Numbered from the stretch's first letter, positions 1-10,593 are shown. The stretch: 64,000 nt of DNA from Saccharomyces paradoxus (GCF_002079055.1 NC_047497.1:124001-188000), one strand, 5' to 3'. The notes: a model not told the origin generated them from the letters alone. Program-made: numbers and translations.

Positions 1-591
1 TTGCTCTTGTACATTTGTTAATTGTTTCAGCAAATCTGCCTCTCTCTCTTTCCAATTTCTACCCTTTTCCTCCCAGGTAGAATTGATTTCTTGAGTTTTC
101 GCAGTCAGTCTTTTTGCCAACGTTTTCGCAGAGCTTTGCTCCAGATCTAGTAGCCTTGATTTCAAAGTCTCGTAATCGGCATATTTGGCTAATTTATCTT
201 CTAGATAGTTTATTTTTTCCTTGAGCTCCTTTGAATCATCAACTTTGCCCAATTTTTCCAATGAACTCTGTAATAGGGGTTGCGGATCAGGAGCCTCTGA
301 GAGCTTTTCATAAACATCAAATAGAACCTTTTCAGAGAATTTTGATCTCTGTGTCAAGTTATCAATTTCATGTTGGTATTGCTTAATTATTTTATTCACA
401 CTGTTTAATTTTTCCTCAGGTTCAAGTTTCTTAAATTTTTTAGTCTCAGTGGCCAACGACTTTCTTGAGTTCAACGACAGGGTTTCTTTGTCCTTAATCT
501 CAATGACATCAGCATCTAATTCTTTTTGAAGATTCGTTAAATCTGCCTTAGCCCAGATATCCAAGGCATGAGAATATATCGATGTATCCAT
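1..591 (-). CDS. COY1: COY1, golgin-like CASP homologue (N-terminal 197 codons; rest beyond the left edge)
   Basis: The frame is open from an ATG at 591 to the window edge, and the protein begins MDTSIYSHALDIWAKADL. The visible part is rich in Glu, Lys, Leu and Gln with few prolines, as expected of a long coiled coil. It matches the start of yeast Coy1 (YKL179C) as I remember it. Coy1 is a Golgi membrane protein related to mammalian CASP; it is anchored by a C-terminal membrane segment, which lies outside the window, and it acts with the COG complex in retrograde traffic within the Golgi. Its promoter should be in the gap between 592 and the 3' end of STE3. STE3 as the next gene in the same orientation supports the call. 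Confidence 0.93.
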   Translation of the reverse strand, partial: MDTSIYSHALDIWAKADLTNLQKELDADVIEIKDKETLSLNSRKSLATETKKFKKLEPEEKLNSVNKIIKQYQHEIDNLTQRSKFSEKVLFDVYEKLSEAPDPQPLLQSSLEKLGKVDDSKELKEKINYLEDKLAKYADYETLKSRLLDLEQSSAKTLAKRLTAKTQEINSTWEEKGRNWKEREADLLKQLTNVQEQ

Positions 592-1269
592 TGCCCAATT
601 ACTTTTGACGAGCTAATATAAAAGAGAGCAAGAAAGTAAAGCAATTATATACGCTTTGCTATACTGTGTCCGCTTAAAACTCTAAAACCCATTATTTTGG
701 CATTTTTATGAGCCCCAGAATAATATCATGTTTTACGTAACATTCTTTATGACAGTAATGGTTTTGTTGAATGACACAATCAGCAACTGCAGTTTTGCCA
801 GTGGAGAATAAAGATAGAGGGAACTCTAATTGTAAGCAACGAAATATTCTTTGATTATAAGCGAGAATCAGAAATCTTTTCATGTTTTCTTGCGCTGGCT
901 TTTAAAAAAATCTTCAAAAATGGCCTATTAAGTGGACGAACCAATATTCTCTTGTGTATTAGTGACTTTTGCGGTGGCTGTTTTTTTAGAACAAAAGTTT
1001 AGTTTTGTTTTCAACTTGATGACCTTTTTTGTGCACAAATTATATCAATTTCTTTTTTTTATATATAGTACAGATGTTGCTTTTTTTGTAAGAAAAATTG
1101 AAGTTAAAGCAATAAGAAAATAGTAAATATTAAAAAATGTTCACATAGAGTTCGAAGTATCACTACTAAGTTGCATCATATTAGTTAGTGAGGTCATCAC
1201 TGCATTGCATTGCAACCCCAATTTAGATCTCATTCACAGGAAGAGGAAACATACTGCAATACTTTCGTA
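592..1269. other. Intergenic: COY1 promoter side and STE3 3' end
   Basis: About 680 bp without a convincing gene. Both flanking genes are on the minus strand, so this holds the STE3 terminator and the COY1 promoter. Short open frames here (692-883 and 932-1123) have low-complexity hydrophobic translations and I do not believe them. Confidence 0.6.
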
Positions 1270-2682
1270 TTAAGGGCCTGCAGTACTTTCTGAACTATGC
1301 TCATTTGAACTTGAATCCTCTTCTTTGAAAGCTGGAGAGTAGCAAAGGCTTTCCCCCTCAAGATTCGAGGTGGCAGAATTGTGAAGCTTTTCTGAATAAT
1401 CTAGAGTAACCTTTGAGAATCCTCCAAGTGATATTTCGTCGTCAAAACTCTGTCCTTGTGTGAGGTAAGGGATATGTCTGCTCTCTTTCAGCTCTATGTC
1501 ATCAAGAATATCATCTGTTTCTTTACTAGCAAACAAATTTTTTCTGCTTTTATTTTGAGATCTTCCAAGATCATCAGGAATTCTATAATCGACGTAGAAA
1601 TGTGCTTGTGATATTGGTGTGCCTGCACAGGGGGAATAGTTTTCCGTATACGTGGAGATATAGTTTTCAGAATCGGTAGAGAATGGATTGTGGAATTCTT
1701 TGCCTGGGGAAAGCTTGGTGAGCAATTTACCAACTCGTTTTTCCTTATTCTTATCAACAAAAGTTTTCCACAGGTCTAGCACAAAGCCTAGTTTAATCGA
1801 ACGCAGGAACTTAGAGTACATATCCAAAGCATCAGAGCCTAACCCAAAGATTAGAAATACTAAGTAAGACATCAAAACGTAAAGCCATATATTATAAATC
1901 GGTCTACCAGGATCAAATTTAATAATGGTATTCCAAATAGTACTGGAATGGGTATTCTTAAAACTATAGTGTCCATCCACCTGCTGTAAATCCTGAACAA
2001 AGGTGTAAATAGAAAAAGGGAACATAACTAGAATAATGATGAAACAGAAGATTAGTAGCCTTGCAAACCTTGTCAAGTTTAAACCCGAATTGGTACAGTG
2101 TAAAATATCTCTAACATCTTTGCGTTTTTTATAGAAAACGAACAGCACCAAGGTGGCATAAACGGCACCCACAAATGACCATATAAGCATCCACATTGTA
2201 TACAAAATAGTAGTAATCCATGTCGGGGACAATAGGTTTTGGCAGCCATTGTAGCGAGCGATACCATATCTAAACACTTGTAATAGATACGAAAATCCCA
2301 TGATCATCACGGGTGTGAATAAGCTAATCACAAGGTCCTTGACGATTTTTGTCCAAGATGACAGATCCGGTAAAACACTATCTGCCTTCAGAATAGCATG
2401 CAAGTTGTAAATGATGTTCGTAACGGCACACGATATGCCAATATTCGCTCCAACTTGCAACTTGATGACAATATCGCACCAGCCTTTACCATCCCATCTC
2501 GTGAGGAAATCGTCGTCACTCCATATCGCCGCATCTACAATACATGTTATATTCATTATGAGGAGCCATGTTATCAAAATGATTGCTGGAATATTTTTCG
2601 TATGTGAGTGCCATGCTAAAGGGGGAACTAATAATATCACAGCTAGCAGACAAAGCCCTATTATTGTTGACTTGTATGACAT
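1270..2682 (-). CDS. STE3: STE3, a-factor pheromone receptor (470 aa)
   Basis: Ste3 is the class D G-protein-coupled receptor of alpha cells. It binds the lipidated peptide a-factor and signals through the Gpa1/Ste4/Ste18 G protein to the mating MAPK cascade. Seven hydrophobic segments fill roughly residues 5-290. A long hydrophilic Ser-, Glu- and Asp-rich cytoplasmic tail follows (about 290-470), of the sort used for endocytosis and down-regulation. The length equals that of S. cerevisiae Ste3. The start MSYKSTIIGL leads directly into the first membrane segment. A P'Q-type element about 320 bp upstream fits alpha-specific expression by Matalpha1 and Mcm1. The locus equals YKL178C. Confidence 0.97.
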   Translation of the reverse strand: MSYKSTIIGLCLLAVILLVPPLAWHSHTKNIPAIILITWLLIMNITCIVDAAIWSDDDFLTRWDGKGWCDIVIKLQVGANIGISCAVTNIIYNLHAILKADSVLPDLSSWTKIVKDLVISLFTPVMIMGFSYLLQVFRYGIARYNGCQNLLSPTWITTILYTMWMLIWSFVGAVYATLVLFVFYKKRKDVRDILHCTNSGLNLTRFARLLIFCFIIILVMFPFSIYTFVQDLQQVDGHYSFKNTHSSTIWNTIIKFDPGRPIYNIWLYVLMSYLVFLIFGLGSDALDMYSKFLRSIKLGFVLDLWKTFVDKNKEKRVGKLLTKLSPGKEFHNPFSTDSENYISTYTENYSPCAGTPISQAHFYVDYRIPDDLGRSQNKSRKNLFASKETDDILDDIELKESRHIPYLTQGQSFDDEISLGGFSKVTLDYSEKLHNSATSNLEGESLCYSPAFKEEDSSSNEHSSESTAGP

Positions 2683-2826
2683 TGTACTTTATTGAGTGGT
2701 GTTCTTTGTTTTCTACACAGATTTAATTGTGTTAGTTAAAACGTGGTAGGTAATGAATGTGTCAATATTCCATAAAATAAATTTTTGGGAATTCATAAAT
2801 TATTCTTGTCTCAGACATGCTCATAT

Positions 2827-2852
2827 GCATATATATATATATATATATATGC
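2827..2852. repeat. 26-bp perfect palindrome of (AT)n closed by GC
   Basis: Eleven AT dinucleotides bounded by GC on each side form a self-complementary 26-mer, about 145-170 bp upstream of the STE3 start. It could extrude as a cruciform or simply act as a nucleosome-poor AT tract. Confidence 0.7.
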
Positions 2853-3005
2853 CATTTCAGAAGAACAACTTCCGCCCTACTCGTGTGTAAAATTGTGCCT
2901 CTCCGCGATAACGGCCAAATGAAACGCATCCAATGATGCAATTATTGACAAAGTTTCAAAGTTCCCACCATTTATTCCTTCATTTACACATTGATAGTCG
3001 AGAAG

Positions 3006-3031
3006 TTTCCTAATTAGTGTCACAATGACAG
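3006..3031 (+). promoter_or_regulatory. STE3 P'Q element (Mcm1/Matalpha1 site)
   Basis: The sequence TTTCCTAATTAGT at 3006-3018 is the degenerate Mcm1 P' box of alpha-specific genes. It is followed directly by a Q-type block ending CAATGACAG (3023-3031), the Matalpha1-contacting half. The element lies about 320 bp upstream of the STE3 ATG, which fits the known alpha-specific control of STE3. The match is by eye to the element as I remember it. Confidence 0.75.
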
Positions 3032-3576
3032 AAAAATTTGTACCGACGCTTCTAACAAAATCATAGCACCCATACCCACAAGTTCCAACTCTGGCGATGT
3101 GGCACAATAATAGGTTTGCATAATTCTCAGCTGAAAAGTGTCCGATGTTTGGAGTTTATAACGCCAACAGAAGTCGGATTGGCTCCTGCCGATGTAAATA
3201 TGGAGAAGTCTCACTATATATTGTATTCTTTATTCTAATAATTGCATTTTTTGAAAGGGTTTGCTCACCATATGTTTTAAGCAATCAAGATGACACTACA
3301 AGGCTTGCTTGGTAGATCTCTTAGGCTGCACTAATGAATTTCTGATAAGCATGATCACAGTAAATAAGTATGAGACGTCGACGCAGCAAATATTTGTTTT
3401 TGTAGTGAAAATATTCCCGACGAATCAACAAATCAAAGTTGCGTAGTGTATTGTTCGCCTATGTATCAAAAGAAAGACCCAATAAATGAATAGAAAATCA
3501 TACACAAAAAAAAAGATATCCCACTCCTCTTAGGTAACTTAGAATATATTAAACACGTAACGAAGAAAAGAAAGCA

Positions 3577-6063
3577 TTAACCTGTACTACAATAATGAAT
3601 AAGGGATGAAAAAATCCGTAAAGCTTCTGAGTCGCGGAGTTCACCATCTATTCCATTATCATCATATAACATCATTGCACTCTTTATACTACTTTCGACA
3701 AAATTAACGCAGTTTTCCAAACTAGTACTTAACTTACCAATCTTACCACAAGAAAAGATTTTTTTGGTCTTCTGTTTCAATACGTACTTCCTTTTTCCAA
3801 TGAAGTTTTCATCATAGATACTGCAGTTGCTATTATTGTTATTATTGCCAGTAAACTCTCTTTTCAATGCCACATCCCTGATGTCCCTTGAACGTAACGA
3901 AACTAGTAGGCTTCTTGTGTAATCCGCCTTTAGCAGGTCAATCTTCATAGAATTCGTAATTCTACTCTCTGATTCTTGACCAACAGGGCATGCTTGCAAC
4001 TGAAAAAAATTATTAAAATGGGTCAAGTACATTGTATACTTCGGCAATAATTCCAAGGGTTTATTCATCAAACCGTCACCAACATCAGAATCAGTAGTCA
4101 AAATATCTGCATATGAAGAGTTACCTGGAAAAATTTCGTAAGTGGAACCAAGGTCGCTCAAAGAAGGCTGACAGATTTTTTCAAAAGCCTCATCCAAAAG
4201 ATCATCTTGTGAGATTCTCTGACAATCTCTTTTCAACTCAACGTTCTTAAGCGGAAACTTATATGATATATTTTTAACCAAGGGTAGTCCGTGAGAGGCA
4301 TCTCCAACATTTGGAGAGCCTGGTGTCCCCATCCAAGGGTATTCGTCATATTCGCTGATTGATGGTGATTGCTGGGGAGTGGTTAATGACAACCTAGAGG
4401 TTGCTTGTTGCAAAGAAGACGAACTTGAAGTCCTTTGTAAATTTCCAGCAGTTGTTTGTAGCCTCTCCCATGACTCGTTATGCTTTAGAGAAGGACTTGG
4501 TTGGAAAAACTGAGAAATTGTTGGTCTCTTGTTAAACCAAGAACCATATGAACCAGGTTGACTTGAAATAGATGACGATAGATAATGTAATGAACTACTC
4601 CCACTTTTGAACGAAGATGGTTGAATAACTTCCGCCAAAGACTCGCTTGAAGACACAGACACAGATGTATTTGAGTTCCTCCGATTGGGAATTTGCCATC
4701 CTTTTCTTAAAGAATGGAAATTGGGAGATCCGATGCTGTTAGTACTAACATTACTGTTGTAAACATTATGATTACTATTATTCTCTGCACGACTCAAAAG
4801 ATTGTCAGTTGAAGTTAATGTGCTCAGTTCCGTCTCAGATTTGTCGACAAAATTGTTATTGGACTTGTTTCTTGATACAGCAGACGAATCTATTGTTATA
4901 TCTTCCCGCCGTATCGTTATTTGTCCCTCGTACTTTGGTTCCAATAAGGCCGATAAGATGAACAGTAATTTGTTAGCAACGACCATGTTTCCTGACAGAA
5001 TGACGATCTTAGATGTCTTCAATTCCTTTATCGTGTGCCTGTAATCGGATATAACCATTGCCATTAGAAGGGGAAGGAAACCTAATTTAGGCCCATCTTT
5101 GATTTCAATCCAATTGAATATACTTTTGAACCAAACGTGAACGAATTCTTTAAATTTCTCAGGGTAAAGGAAAAGCCTAGGAATTTCAGACATAGAACGT
5201 AAGCATGGTATGACTCTTTTTTGCAAGGTTTGAACCATAATTTCAATTTCCTTGGGATAATGCGTTCTGATGTCAATATTTGACAATTTTATAACTGAAT
5301 TATTACCATAATTGCCAGTATTTTCTTGCATGATACGGTTTTTAGTCAAGAAACCAATGAGCATTTTTTGGGTTTGGGTCAACCATGATGAAATACAAGA
5401 CCATGACTCTGCAACCACGGGCAATAATATCTTGGGTATGCATAAGCTAATTGCTATGCGGTTGTATTGGTGCGTATAATAGAAAATTCTTGTTATGAGC
5501 ACCAAATCGGAGTTAGGAATGGTCCTTATCTTGTCGCATTGCGTCAAATCCGAGGCTCTCACAGGAGAACCAAATATATATTCTTTCAATTCACTTGGCC
5601 GTATTTGCTCCATCGAATTTGAAACTTTTGACGTGGTGTAGTCGAAGATATCACGATAATTGTTCCTACACGCCATTTGACCTGCTTCTTCAATGATCAA
5701 TATCCTAAATACATACGTCTTCTCATTAATGGACGTGACTTTATCAGTACTCAGGCCTCCATTTTTTTGCAGTGTGTCGATGGGACGACTATAAGGAATA
5801 TCCCTAGAGCCGAAAAGCTTCAGTTTTAAATCGTCCGATATATGATCTAAAATGGGCGGGGAGGTTGTCGATAGCATCTCCGAGTGCTTTTCCACATTGA
5901 CTGCAGTATCTAAAAGAGCTCCAACAGCGGTCTTAGTAGTTCCTGTGCTCGCCGCTTTACAATATACAGGGACATTGGGCACTACGGAGGAAAAATCGGA
6001 ATGCTCTGAGTTCTTCTCAGAACCAGACGAACTCGTCTTATTTCTCAGTAAATTGCCTAACAT
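3577..6063 (-). CDS. LST4: LST4, FNIP-family subunit of the Lst4-Lst7 complex (828 aa)
   Basis: Lst4 pairs with Lst7 (the folliculin homologue). On the vacuole the complex acts as GTPase-activating protein for the Rag GTPase Gtr2 and so feeds amino-acid signals to TORC1; it was first found through its need for Gap1 permease sorting. The protein has a Ser-rich N-terminus, a longin/DENN-like ordered region at about 110-360, a very Ser- and Asn-rich loop at about 380-620, and an ordered C-terminus that includes Asn runs. The length is the same as in S. cerevisiae (YKL176C). The start ATG at 6063 (MLGNLLRNKTSSSG) is the first in frame. LST4 is transcribed divergently from ZRT3. Confidence 0.95.
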   Translation of the reverse strand: MLGNLLRNKTSSSGSEKNSEHSDFSSVVPNVPVYCKAASTGTTKTAVGALLDTAVNVEKHSEMLSTTSPPILDHISDDLKLKLFGSRDIPYSRPIDTLQKNGGLSTDKVTSINEKTYVFRILIIEEAGQMACRNNYRDIFDYTTSKVSNSMEQIRPSELKEYIFGSPVRASDLTQCDKIRTIPNSDLVLITRIFYYTHQYNRIAISLCIPKILLPVVAESWSCISSWLTQTQKMLIGFLTKNRIMQENTGNYGNNSVIKLSNIDIRTHYPKEIEIMVQTLQKRVIPCLRSMSEIPRLFLYPEKFKEFVHVWFKSIFNWIEIKDGPKLGFLPLLMAMVISDYRHTIKELKTSKIVILSGNMVVANKLLFILSALLEPKYEGQITIRREDITIDSSAVSRNKSNNNFVDKSETELSTLTSTDNLLSRAENNSNHNVYNSNVSTNSIGSPNFHSLRKGWQIPNRRNSNTSVSVSSSESLAEVIQPSSFKSGSSSLHYLSSSISSQPGSYGSWFNKRPTISQFFQPSPSLKHNESWERLQTTAGNLQRTSSSSSLQQATSRLSLTTPQQSPSISEYDEYPWMGTPGSPNVGDASHGLPLVKNISYKFPLKNVELKRDCQRISQDDLLDEAFEKICQPSLSDLGSTYEIFPGNSSYADILTTDSDVGDGLMNKPLELLPKYTMYLTHFNNFFQLQACPVGQESESRITNSMKIDLLKADYTRSLLVSLRSRDIRDVALKREFTGNNNNNSNCSIYDENFIGKRKYVLKQKTKKIFSCGKIGKLSTSLENCVNFVESSIKSAMMLYDDNGIDGELRDSEALRIFSSLIHYCSTG

Positions 6064-6870
6064 ATAAGCTCACCTTCTTCCACCTTCTCTACAAAGTCAC
6101 ACACAAGACAGTTTTAACAGGCAAATGGTACTGGAGCCTCTCACCAACGGGGTTTAAGACACTCCAAACACACACACTCTTTTTTTTCTTTATATATTGG
6201 TAGCAACGAAAGCTAGTCGCAGATCGTTACACACTAAAGTAGATCAATCAATCAATCCTGAGAACCTGCTTCGTTCGAACCATCCACTAGAAGAAACACG
6301 CACGTGTACCCAAAAATAGAGACAAACAAACAAACAAAAATAACAATAATTTCTACCGTCTAAAGCAAAACAACACTCGCGTATTAACAAATCCTAGATA
6401 CAGCTCACTTGTACTTCACTCCTTTTGGTCCTCCACTAAAATCTCTCTCTTCTCACCATATTCCTCAAATAAAAAAAGTTCCAATGATTAAACTACCAAT
6501 AGGCCGTAAGCTCCGTGCACCACATCCGCCTAAGATTTGACACATATTTAAGCTGGAATTGAGGATAAGACATTGAAACAGATATTGCACACTCTACTGT
6601 AAACCCAATTACCGACAACTCAATAAAACTATATGCCCTCATGGTCAATGAATCGCTCAAACGTGACCATTCTTTCTATTTTGCACCTTTAAAACTGCTC
6701 CGTGGGTTGTGACAACTACCTTAAGGGTATTGAACTTTTTTTATGAAGACAAGTGAGATGATTTCACCCACAGGTATATCATTTATTTATACATGGTATT
6801 GGATTTCAAAAATTGTACGTTAGTGTATTTCGCTATTCATTCAGGTAGTACAGTAAAGAAACGCAAGAAA
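6064..6870. other. Divergent promoter region LST4/ZRT3
   Basis: About 800 bp between two divergent start codons with no coding sequence that I can support. It holds a TATA-like stretch near 6190 (tttatatatt), CA- and CT-rich tracts, and the Zap1-like sites noted separately on the ZRT3 side. Confidence 0.6.
6718..6728 (+). promoter_or_regulatory. Zap1-like zinc-responsive element upstream of ZRT3
   Basis: ACCTTAAGGGT matches the ZRE consensus ACCTTNAAGGT at 10 of 11 positions, 143 bp before the ZRT3 ATG. A weaker half-match, ACCTTTAAAAC, lies at 6685-6695. ZRT3 is a known Zap1 target induced by zinc starvation, so the placement makes sense. The match is by eye. Confidence 0.5.
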
Positions 6871-8382
6871 ATGGAAAGAATTCCCCGGTGGTTGTTGTTT
6901 TCCCTGATATCGTCAGTGCTGTGTATACTCGGGGCCTTGTGTGTGCCGTTGTTATCGGTTGCCTTTGATAGCAAGCGGAATAGCCAATCTAAGTTGGTCA
7001 ACTATGGCCTTTCTCTAAGTGCTGGATCTATGATCACTACTTCACTATATATGTTGTTGCCTCGAATCGAAAAATCAAACCGGTTCAAGGTATTTCCTGG
7101 GTTGCTTCTAGGTATTTGCCTCAGTTTTTTCCTAAACTACCTTGTTCATGCTTTCGCCAGCGAGTCTCTGGTACACTGTGCCGATAAATCTGATCATAGC
7201 CCGGATTCACATGTACACCCACAATCACACTCGCATTCGCACTCGCATTCACATTCGGATTCGGATTCGCATTTTGGCAACAATTGTGATATAGAAAATG
7301 GCCCCTCTGACCATGATTATCTAACTTCCACTTCAAGTGTTTCTGAAAATGACCCATTGATTACAAAGGATAGCAATAGACCCAAAATGAAAAAGAAAAT
7401 GTCCTTGATTGACTTGCTAACGAGAAGGAAGTCAGAAGGTGAGTGTTGCGATTTGAACAAGTGCACTCCGCTCTTACAATCAGAGCAACCGGAATATATC
7501 GCATGTGTCCCACCAGTGATAAAGTCTTCTCAAAGCGAAAGAAATGTCCCCCGCGGAGGCGACGAACCAGAAGATAACGTACAATCCGATAATAAGGATC
7601 ATCGCGGCCTTGTATGCATGGAAAATAATGTTGGTTACGACCTTGAAAACCTGTCATTGTACCGTAAGAATTTTCTTTCGAGCCATCATCATCATTCTCC
7701 TGAATCGTCCGAAAATTATGGCTTCAACCAGCAGTCGCGCTCTTCTGCATCATCTTTGGGAAGCGATATAACTGAGAATCCGGCCTTATTGGCAGAAACA
7801 CAACGTCATCCAGACAATGTTTCATTATACCCTCACCATCATCACTTAGAGACTCCTTTTTCCAAATTATTGTCTATCGGTATGCAAACTTGTCTAGTTC
7901 TTGCATTACACAAATTTCCTGAAGGGTTTATTATTTTTTACACCAATAGATCAGACTCATCGAAATCCTTGGGGTTTTCCATTTTTTTAAGTTTGACAAT
8001 CCATAATTTCGTCGAAGGGTTTGCAATGACGTTACCATTTTACACTGCATTTGAATCCAAATGGGTTGCTATTTTGATTACCACCGTTCTCGGCGGTGGT
8101 TCTCAACCATTGGGTGCATTGATAGGTTATTTCATCTTTAGGGGCAGTACTCCAAGGGATCACGAACCCAACATGGATCTTTTACTAAGCATCACCGCGG
8201 GGTTCCTATTAGTGATCGGTTTGCAGATGTTCCAGACTGGTATCGGGTTTAGCGATGGACATCATCATCATCAGGGAGAAGGTGATGAAGAAATGAAGCA
8301 GTCCCATAGTTCCGGCACAACTTGCTTGAAATGGTGCTGTACTGGCGTTTTGCTAATTCTAGCGAGCGCCCTATTCACTTGA
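6871..8382 (+). CDS. ZRT3: ZRT3, vacuolar zinc exporter of the ZIP family (503 aa)
   Basis: Zrt3 releases stored zinc from the vacuole to the cytosol during zinc limitation. The start MERIPRWLLF at 6871 gives 503 residues, the known length; an in-frame ATG at 6793 would add 26 residues with no signal or conservation that I recognise. Hydrophobic segments lie near residues 7-30, 45-65 and 75-95. A long cytosolic loop follows with several His clusters, including a run of alternating His-Ser near residues 118-130 and HHHH blocks. The C-terminal half has the ZIP signatures ALHKFPEGFIIFY and TIHNFVEGFAM, with the metal-binding His and Glu in place. The gene converges on TPO5 with only 72 bp between stop codons. 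Confidence 0.96.
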   Translation: MERIPRWLLFSLISSVLCILGALCVPLLSVAFDSKRNSQSKLVNYGLSLSAGSMITTSLYMLLPRIEKSNRFKVFPGLLLGICLSFFLNYLVHAFASESLVHCADKSDHSPDSHVHPQSHSHSHSHSHSDSDSHFGNNCDIENGPSDHDYLTSTSSVSENDPLITKDSNRPKMKKKMSLIDLLTRRKSEGECCDLNKCTPLLQSEQPEYIACVPPVIKSSQSERNVPRGGDEPEDNVQSDNKDHRGLVCMENNVGYDLENLSLYRKNFLSSHHHHSPESSENYGFNQQSRSSASSLGSDITENPALLAETQRHPDNVSLYPHHHHLETPFSKLLSIGMQTCLVLALHKFPEGFIIFYTNRSDSSKSLGFSIFLSLTIHNFVEGFAMTLPFYTAFESKWVAILITTVLGGGSQPLGALIGYFIFRGSTPRDHEPNMDLLLSITAGFLLVIGLQMFQTGIGFSDGHHHHQGEGDEEMKQSHSSGTTCLKWCCTGVLLILASALFT

Positions 8383-8454
8383 TAAATTAAATGTACGTAC
8401 ATTCTTTCTTTCTATATAAATCTTTCCCACCTAAATGACGGCCTCTAACCGCGA

Positions 8455-10311
8455 TCATATATCGTATCTACGATCATCAGCAAGATCAAATCCTTGTTCT
8501 CCTGTATAATGCTCATCACTATAATCGGTTATCACATTTTCTTCATTTTCTTCAAAGGGATTTTCAGAACTATCCCTAGGATGTATCTTCATGAAGCTTT
8601 CTTCTGAGTTTTCTCCTGCAGGTTCTTTCACTGTAGCTCCAGAGTTCAGAGTATGCTCAACATTACTATCTTCTAGTTCAAAAACAGTTTCTTCCGGATC
8701 GCTGGGAATTGGTGCCTTAATGTCATCTGCCAAAGGCAATCTAAAATTATACTTGCCCCATCTGAAATAAAGACCAGTAATAACCAAAATACAGAATATG
8801 TAGACCATTAAAGCATAATTCATTGTTTTGAAAGTTACAGGCATTTGCGTCGGTAGGCAAACAGAAACCATAGATAATAATAACCACGCAATAGAAACGA
8901 TGTTGATGAACCAACCAAACTTATACCTAATTTTTACTGGCGCACTTTGAATGGCTCTTCTTCTTGTAAACAACACCAAGACTAAGGGAATAAAAGTTGC
9001 GGAACAAAGACATAGTACAGCGGCACCTATAAAAGCATTAAATGCAGCTGTCGAAATTAATGCTAATAGTCCCAGGAAGTATGATATTACCATACTCAAC
9101 ACAACAGAATTTTTGGGAACTTTTGACTGAGAATTTGGCTCGACATACGTCCATTTATCGTAGTATGGTATAGCCTGGTCACGACTAAAACTATAAACAG
9201 CACGAGAAGACGTAGTAATTGAGCCAATTCCAGAAAATAATAGGTTCCCTAAAATTAAGAGCACTAAAAAAAAAGACAGGACCAATGAATCAGTTGACTT
9301 TGTGAAAATGTTCACTATTGGCAAAACTTTATGGTTTGTAAAGAGCAGATCATTATCAGGAAGGATCAGCATTATTGGTATAAGAAAAATGACCCCCGAA
9401 AACGCAGACAACAATACCGCATTCGACATACCACGTGGAATGTCCCTTTCAGGGACTTTGACTTCATCAGCTAAAGCAGGTAACATACTGAAACCTTGCA
9501 ACGTGAAATTAGATTGTTGGAACCCAATGATGAAGGAAAGAAATGCGCTTTTGTACCCTGACAGATTATTATCAAAGTGAAATAGTGCGTATTTCAAAGA
9601 TCTAAACTTACCTTTGTGGAATACTAGTAGAAGAATATCAATAAATATAATGGCATATATGATCCAATAAACACAAACCTTGTTTATTGTTTCAATGAAT
9701 CTTGCAAATTTCAAATTCACGAGGCCTACAACAGTCACTACTAAGTAGAATACAATGACCGTGTAAAAAATCAAATGTGCTTCAGATATTAGGTCAGAGT
9801 TTGTCATCAAAATCAAAGAAATGGTTAGTTGTGCACCTGCAAAAGTAATACTGGTGCTCATAGTCCAATTCCCTATGAGCATTAACCAACCAGTGTACCA
9901 TGAACATACTAATTTCAGCTTCTCTGGGGCCAACATGGCACTACCGACATGCAGTTCCATTGGAAATTTTGAAACAATCTCACCAAGAGAAAGCGATGAA
10001 AACCATATACACACTCCGCTGATTAAGAAACCTAGCATTATAGTCAACGGACCGCCATTAATTAGCCCAATGGCCATACTAGTGCACATACCTAGTACTG
10101 GACTCATTAATCCTAAACCGAGACCGACAATAGAACTTCTTGACAATAGAGATTTATCCAAAACCTGGTCATAATTGAAATGCTCCGCCTCCTCGTTCTC
10201 TTGGCTGTCATCTTCATGGACAATGGTATGCAAGTTATCGAATAAATCATTCGGATCGAAATGGACAATATTTTCCCTTATATTATCAGCCAGTAGCGTA
10301 TACTCTGGCAT
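8455..10311 (-). CDS. TPO5: TPO5, polyamine transporter of the APC superfamily (618 aa)
   Basis: Tpo5 is a 12-segment amino-acid/polyamine/choline-type permease involved in excretion of putrescine and spermidine, placed on Golgi or post-Golgi vesicles. After a hydrophilic acidic N-terminus (residues 1-55) come about 12 hydrophobic spans (57-530). The first contains SRSSIVGLGLGLMSPVLGMC, the glycine-rich first helix typical of the family. The C-terminal tail (about 530-618) is acidic and Ser/Glu-rich. The length equals the S. cerevisiae YKL174C product. The gene is divergent from SNU114, with 282 bp between the starts. Confidence 0.94.
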   Translation of the reverse strand: MPEYTLLADNIRENIVHFDPNDLFDNLHTIVHEDDSQENEEAEHFNYDQVLDKSLLSRSSIVGLGLGLMSPVLGMCTSMAIGLINGGPLTIMLGFLISGVCIWFSSLSLGEIVSKFPMELHVGSAMLAPEKLKLVCSWYTGWLMLIGNWTMSTSITFAGAQLTISLILMTNSDLISEAHLIFYTVIVFYLVVTVVGLVNLKFARFIETINKVCVYWIIYAIIFIDILLLVFHKGKFRSLKYALFHFDNNLSGYKSAFLSFIIGFQQSNFTLQGFSMLPALADEVKVPERDIPRGMSNAVLLSAFSGVIFLIPIMLILPDNDLLFTNHKVLPIVNIFTKSTDSLVLSFFLVLLILGNLLFSGIGSITTSSRAVYSFSRDQAIPYYDKWTYVEPNSQSKVPKNSVVLSMVISYFLGLLALISTAAFNAFIGAAVLCLCSATFIPLVLVLFTRRRAIQSAPVKIRYKFGWFINIVSIAWLLLSMVSVCLPTQMPVTFKTMNYALMVYIFCILVITGLYFRWGKYNFRLPLADDIKAPIPSDPEETVFELEDSNVEHTLNSGATVKEPAGENSEESFMKIHPRDSSENPFEENEENVITDYSDEHYTGEQGFDLADDRRYDI

Positions 10312-10593
10312 TTTCCATTTATTGGATTTATTTCTGTTTAACCTATAGTACGATTACAAACGAATTCACGGGCTAATGTATTTAATCGAAGTAATGATCT
10401 GTTCTTTCGGCTTATACTTATGGGATGATTAATGATTGTTAAAGCCTCATTGCGGAAATTTTAATGCCGGAAAGGCCTGAAAAATTTCAAAAGTGGCAGA
10501 AAACAAGGCTTTGGAATATTACTTACCAACGGCTGACGATGGCTGACTGCCTTTTTTACAGAAGTGATATACAATAGTACCTAACATAGCAAA

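Larger units (their letters stand above)
2683..3576. other. Intergenic: STE3 promoter and LST4 3' region
   Basis: About 890 bp with no gene. It contains the P'Q element (3006-3031), a perfect 26-bp palindrome of alternating AT closed by GC (2827-2852), and the LST4 terminator. Short frames at 2877-3214 look random. Confidence 0.6.

Noticed and set aside
2398-2695. Plus-strand frames opposite the STE3 N-terminus (YKL177W-like)
   Set aside because: They overlap STE3 fully, and the equivalent S. cerevisiae frame is regarded as dubious.
6793-6870. Upstream in-frame ATG of ZRT3
   Set aside because: It adds 26 residues not found in the 503-residue family member and runs close to the putative ZRE.
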